Assembly: GCA_963524205.1 (NCBI GenBank)
Contig: CAURED010000017.1
Coordinates: 1 to 64,000, forward strand
Origin: Aminipila sp963524205
GTDB taxonomy: Bacteria > Bacillota > Clostridia > Peptostreptococcales > Anaerovoracaceae
DNA length: 64,000 bases
Direction: 5' to 3'
Shown: positions 62,127 to 64,000 of the stretch, in pieces
Layout: every line of letters starts with the position of its first letter
How positions within the stretch are numbered: position 1 is the stretch's first letter
Position numbers and translations under genes: made by a program
Notes under the pieces: model-generated
Told to the model about the DNA's origin: nothing
The model's input: the letters and a program-made list of their open reading frames with translations, nothing else
Database searches by the model: none

Positions 62127-62495
62127 CTATAAAATGCCAGCCGCAAGGCTTTCACTAACTCCTGTTATATCAGTCTCAACAATATTCATAGTAACCCGTT
62201 CTGGTTTATATATAAATTTTCCTTTGCATAGCAGGCACTTGCATTCTCCATCCTTGCAGTTAACCTTTATGTCAAAATTTATACTATTCTTTTTGTACCT
62301 CAAAGCCTCTTCAACTAAGATATTCATACGAATTCTGCTTTCCGTGTCCATAAGTTCAACTACATTATTTTCGTATGTTTCTTGTAATTCTTCTGGCTTA
62401 TATTTTCTAGTCATGTAATAATTCTTATTTGCATATAGCAATTTTTGTACATTTGCCTTAGTTATTTCAACTACTGCTATCCCTATGTTGCTCAT
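62127..62495 (-). CDS. unrecognised 122-residue protein under a c-di-GMP riboswitch
   Basis: I do not recognise this protein. It is short, cytoplasmic in appearance (no signal peptide or membrane helix) and begins MSNIGIAVVEITKANVQKLL. A basic, Tyr-rich segment follows (YANKNYYMTRKYKPEELQET), then a helical part with acidic residues. A cysteine cluster sits at Cys80, Cys85, Cys87 and Cys90 (CKDGECKCLLCKGKF), which could bind metal or be redox-active. The C-terminal 25 residues are mildly hydrophobic. ATG 62495 follows AAAGGAGTGTGAAACC. The leader holds a c-di-GMP-I riboswitch and terminator, so expression should respond to c-di-GMP. It stands alone just in front of the basal-body operon, which suggests a role at the motility-sessility switch. 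Confidence 0.75.
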   Translation of the reverse strand: MSNIGIAVVEITKANVQKLLYANKNYYMTRKYKPEELQETYENNVVELMDTESRIRMNILVEEALRYKKNSINFDIKVNCKDGECKCLLCKGKFIYKPERVTMNIVETDITGVSESLAAGIL

Positions 62496-62559
62496 GGTTT
62501 CACACTCCTTTGACCTTCATGTACCCTTGGCTATTAAGATGTACTGCTTCTTATCCACG

Positions 62560-62586
62560 AAAAAAACTCCTATTGCACCAGGAGTT
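62560..62586 (-). terminator. riboswitch-linked intrinsic terminator
   Basis: On the reverse strand AACTCCT-GGTGCAAT-AGGAGTT is a 7-bp stem with an 8-base loop, followed by a run of Ts. It starts about 10 nt after the riboswitch core and ends about 65 nt before the ATG at 62495. It is the expression platform expected for a transcriptional riboswitch. Confidence 0.88.
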
Positions 62587-62589
62587 CCT

Positions 62590-62680
62590 ATTCATGCAAC
62601 TGGCTACCATCTCTTTGTCTTTGAGTTCAGGCCCTATAGCTTTGCGTCACAGTCTTTCGACTGCTTTGCTAAAATCTTCA
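62590..62680 (-). ncRNA. c-di-GMP-I (GEMM-I) riboswitch aptamer
   Basis: The reverse strand carries the GEMM-I signature in order: AGCAAAGCAGTC-GAAA-GACTG (the GNRA-capped hairpin, 62670-62650), then GACGCAAAGC (62648-62639), TATAGGGCCT and, after a variable stem, GATGGTAGCCAGTTGC (to 62596). The GNRA loop, the GACGCAAAGC strand, the GGGCCT segment and the GGTAGC strand all match the published Vc2-type aptamer. A terminator follows directly, so control is probably by transcription termination. Whether ligand turns the gene on or off is not clear from sequence. Confidence 0.93.
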
Positions 62681-62782
62681 GTTTTAACCATCCGCATCCC
62701 ACAATCAAATTGGATTAAAACATTAACTAATAATACATTACATATAACGTATATCATAAAAATGATGTAATTATTTTTTATT

Positions 62783-62810
62783 ATTATAGCATAAATTATT
62801 AACTTTTCAA
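62783..62810 (-). promoter_or_regulatory. sigma-A-like promoter of the riboswitch transcript
   Basis: On the reverse strand TTGAAA (62810-62805), 16 bp, then TATAAT (62788-62783), with TGC immediately before the -10 (extended -10). Transcription would start about 100 nt upstream of the aptamer. The 441-bp gap between genes (62496-62936) is filled by this promoter, the riboswitch with its terminator, and the terminator at 62883-62916. Confidence 0.75.
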
Positions 62811-62882
62811 CATAATTTCTTCATAATTTCTACATAATTCACTTCTAATTTTGTATTAATTTGTCTATTCCTGTCGAAAAAC

Positions 62883-62916
62883 AAAAAATAAGACGGAGTT
62901 TTTGCTGCTCCGTCTT
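62883..62916 (-). terminator. intrinsic terminator of the FAD oxidoreductase gene
   Basis: A perfect 9-bp stem AAGACGGAG / CTCCGTCTT with a 9-base loop is followed on the minus strand by ATTTTTTGTTTTT. It lies 20 bp after the stop codon at 62937. Confidence 0.9.
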
Positions 62917-62936
62917 ACTTTTATTGCGCAATTTTG

Positions 62937-64000
62937 CTATTTAGAATATTTCTTCGCTAAAATCCGACCTAAATGAACTCCGCTGGCGGATGCCTGTGAT
63001 AAGGAATGTGTAACCCCTGAACCATCACCTAAAGCATACAAGCCTTTTACTTTCGTTTCCAGATTTTCATTTACCTCTACTCTTGAATTGTAGAACTTAA
63101 CTTCTACACCATAAAGTAATGTATCTTCATTAGCTGTTCCTGGTGCAATTTTATCTAATGCATAAATCATTTCTATAATATTATCTAATTGTCTCTTTGG
63201 CAGTACAAGACTAAGATCTCCAGGCGTAGCTTTTAATGTAGGCCGCGTAAAGCATTTTTCCATACGTCTATCACTACTTCTTCTTCCTTTTACAAGATCT
63301 CCAAATCTCTGCATCAAAACTCCACCACCCAACATATTGGAAAGCTTTGCGATTGATTCACCATACTCGTTGCTGTCTTTAAACGGCGCAGTCAGTTTAT
63401 TGGAAACTAAAAGTGCAAAGTTCGTATTTTCGGTTCTAAGAGACGGATCAGCATAACTGTGTCCGTTTACAGTTACAATGCCATTTGTATTCTCTGCAAC
63501 AACTTCACCATAAGGGTTCATGCAGAAGGTTCTAACCATGTCATTATATTTATCTGTCTTATATACTATCTTACTTTCATATACTTCATCTGTAATATGC
63601 TTAAAAATCTCAGCAGGAAGTTCAACACGAACACCAATGTCAACTCTGTTTTGCTCTAATCCAATTTTCATTTGTTCACAAATACTTGAAATCCACTTGG
63701 AACCAGAACGTCCAGTTGCTAAAACCAAATCATTACATTGGTACTCTCCACCTTTATTTGTTTTTACATGAAAGGTTCCATCCGAGTTTTGCGTAACCTC
63801 AGATATAGTTGCGTAAAACTCCATGTCAATTCTGTCTTTTGTATAGTTACAAATTCTTTCTAGAATCTGAACATTTCTATCGGTTCCCAAATGTCTTACT
63901 TTCGCATCAAGCAAGTTCAGGTTGTTTCTTAAAGCAGTAGTCTTCAAATCAGAATTTCCTGTGGAATAAAGCTTAGCGTCTGCACCTCCGAAGCCGCAAA
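62937..64000 (-). CDS. NAD(P)/FAD-dependent oxidoreductase, 3' part
   Basis: The C-terminal 354 residues or so of a flavoprotein; the frame stays open to the window edge (GFGGADAKLYSTGNSDLK precedes the part starting at 63947), so the gene is cut off, not broken. The GFGGADAKLYS segment is the GFGGAG-type motif near the FAD. Further marks are DLVLATGRSGSKWISSI and the C-terminal FAD-contact motif GLYALGDGSGVTHSLSQASA followed by GVHLGRILAKKY. The family is the uncharacterised FAD-dependent dehydrogenases common in anaerobic Firmicutes. It has its own terminator and no visible link to motility. The reaction is unknown. Confidence 0.85.
   Translation of the reverse strand, partial: CGFGGADAKLYSTGNSDLKTTALRNNLNLLDAKVRHLGTDRNVQILERICNYTKDRIDMEFYATISEVTQNSDGTFHVKTNKGGEYQCNDLVLATGRSGSKWISSICEQMKIGLEQNRVDIGVRVELPAEIFKHITDEVYESKIVYKTDKYNDMVRTFCMNPYGEVVAENTNGIVTVNGHSYADPSLRTENTNFALLVSNKLTAPFKDSNEYGESIAKLSNMLGGGVLMQRFGDLVKGRRSSDRRMEKCFTRPTLKATPGDLSLVLPKRQLDNIIEMIYALDKIAPGTANEDTLLYGVEVKFYNSRVEVNENLETKVKGLYALGDGSGVTHSLSQASASGVHLGRILAKKYSK

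Overview
The window is almost entirely a flagellar and chemotaxis locus from a low-GC Gram-positive bacterium. A member of the Clostridia is most likely. The reasons are AT-rich sequence, strong AGGAGG-type ribosome binding sites, a FliY that combines CheC and FliN domains, FlbD, a DUF6470/YviE-like protein beside FliW and CsrA, and an SLH-domain surface protein. I cannot assign a genus from sequence alone.

Layout. (1) Positions 1-3608, minus strand: flgB, flhA, fliA (sigma-28) and the start of an flgF/flgG-type rod gene, behind a sigma-A-like promoter. The rod gene has an apparent frameshift. (2) 3631-8403, minus: one large SLH-domain surface protein with its own promoter and terminator. (3) 8577-15328, plus: cheA (with a fused extra CheW domain), cheR, cheB and an FtsA-like actin-family ATPase, closed by a terminator. 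(4) 15393-23658, plus: a near-perfect sigma-28 promoter, then flgM, flgN, flgK, flgL, a DUF6470 gene, fliW and csrA. Next comes flagellin (hag) with its own sigma-28-like promoter and a leader carrying two apparent CsrA sites. (5) 23666-41490, minus: a 14-gene sugar-nucleotide and glycosyltransferase island behind its own sigma-28-like promoter, convergent with hag. It holds a CDP-glucose branch, a UDP-galactofuranose enzyme, an aminotransferase and acetyltransferase pair, two different TPP enzyme systems, two radical SAM proteins, an FkbM methyltransferase and two GT2 enzymes. This is most simply a flagellin glycosylation island. (6) 41608-62046, minus: the main basal-body, motor and export operon, from flgC-fliE-fliF through to flhB, a YlqG-like gene, flhX and a small HExxH-motif protein. 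(7) 62127-62810, minus: a clear c-di-GMP-I riboswitch with an adjoining intrinsic terminator, in front of an unrecognised 122-residue protein and, further downstream, the basal-body operon. (8) 62937-64000: the 3' part of an FAD-dependent oxidoreductase, cut by the window edge.

How the parts fit. Sigma-A-like promoters precede the early genes (flgB-fliA and probably flgC onward), and c-di-GMP may gate entry to the early operon. FliA made from the early genes would then serve the sigma-28 promoters of the flgM operon, hag and the glycan island, with FlgM as anti-sigma factor. FliW and CsrA would balance flagellin translation against secretion through the hag leader. The glycan genes would thus be switched on together with the protein they probably decorate.

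The most notable observations are the riboswitch and the unknown gene it controls, the sigma-28 promoter on a glycan island with an unusual pair of TPP systems, the CsrA hairpin in the hag leader, the HEQEH/four-cysteine protein beside YlqG-like and FlhX, the CheA-CheW fusion, and the frameshift in the flgF/G-like gene. No tRNA, rRNA, insertion sequence or CRISPR array was seen.
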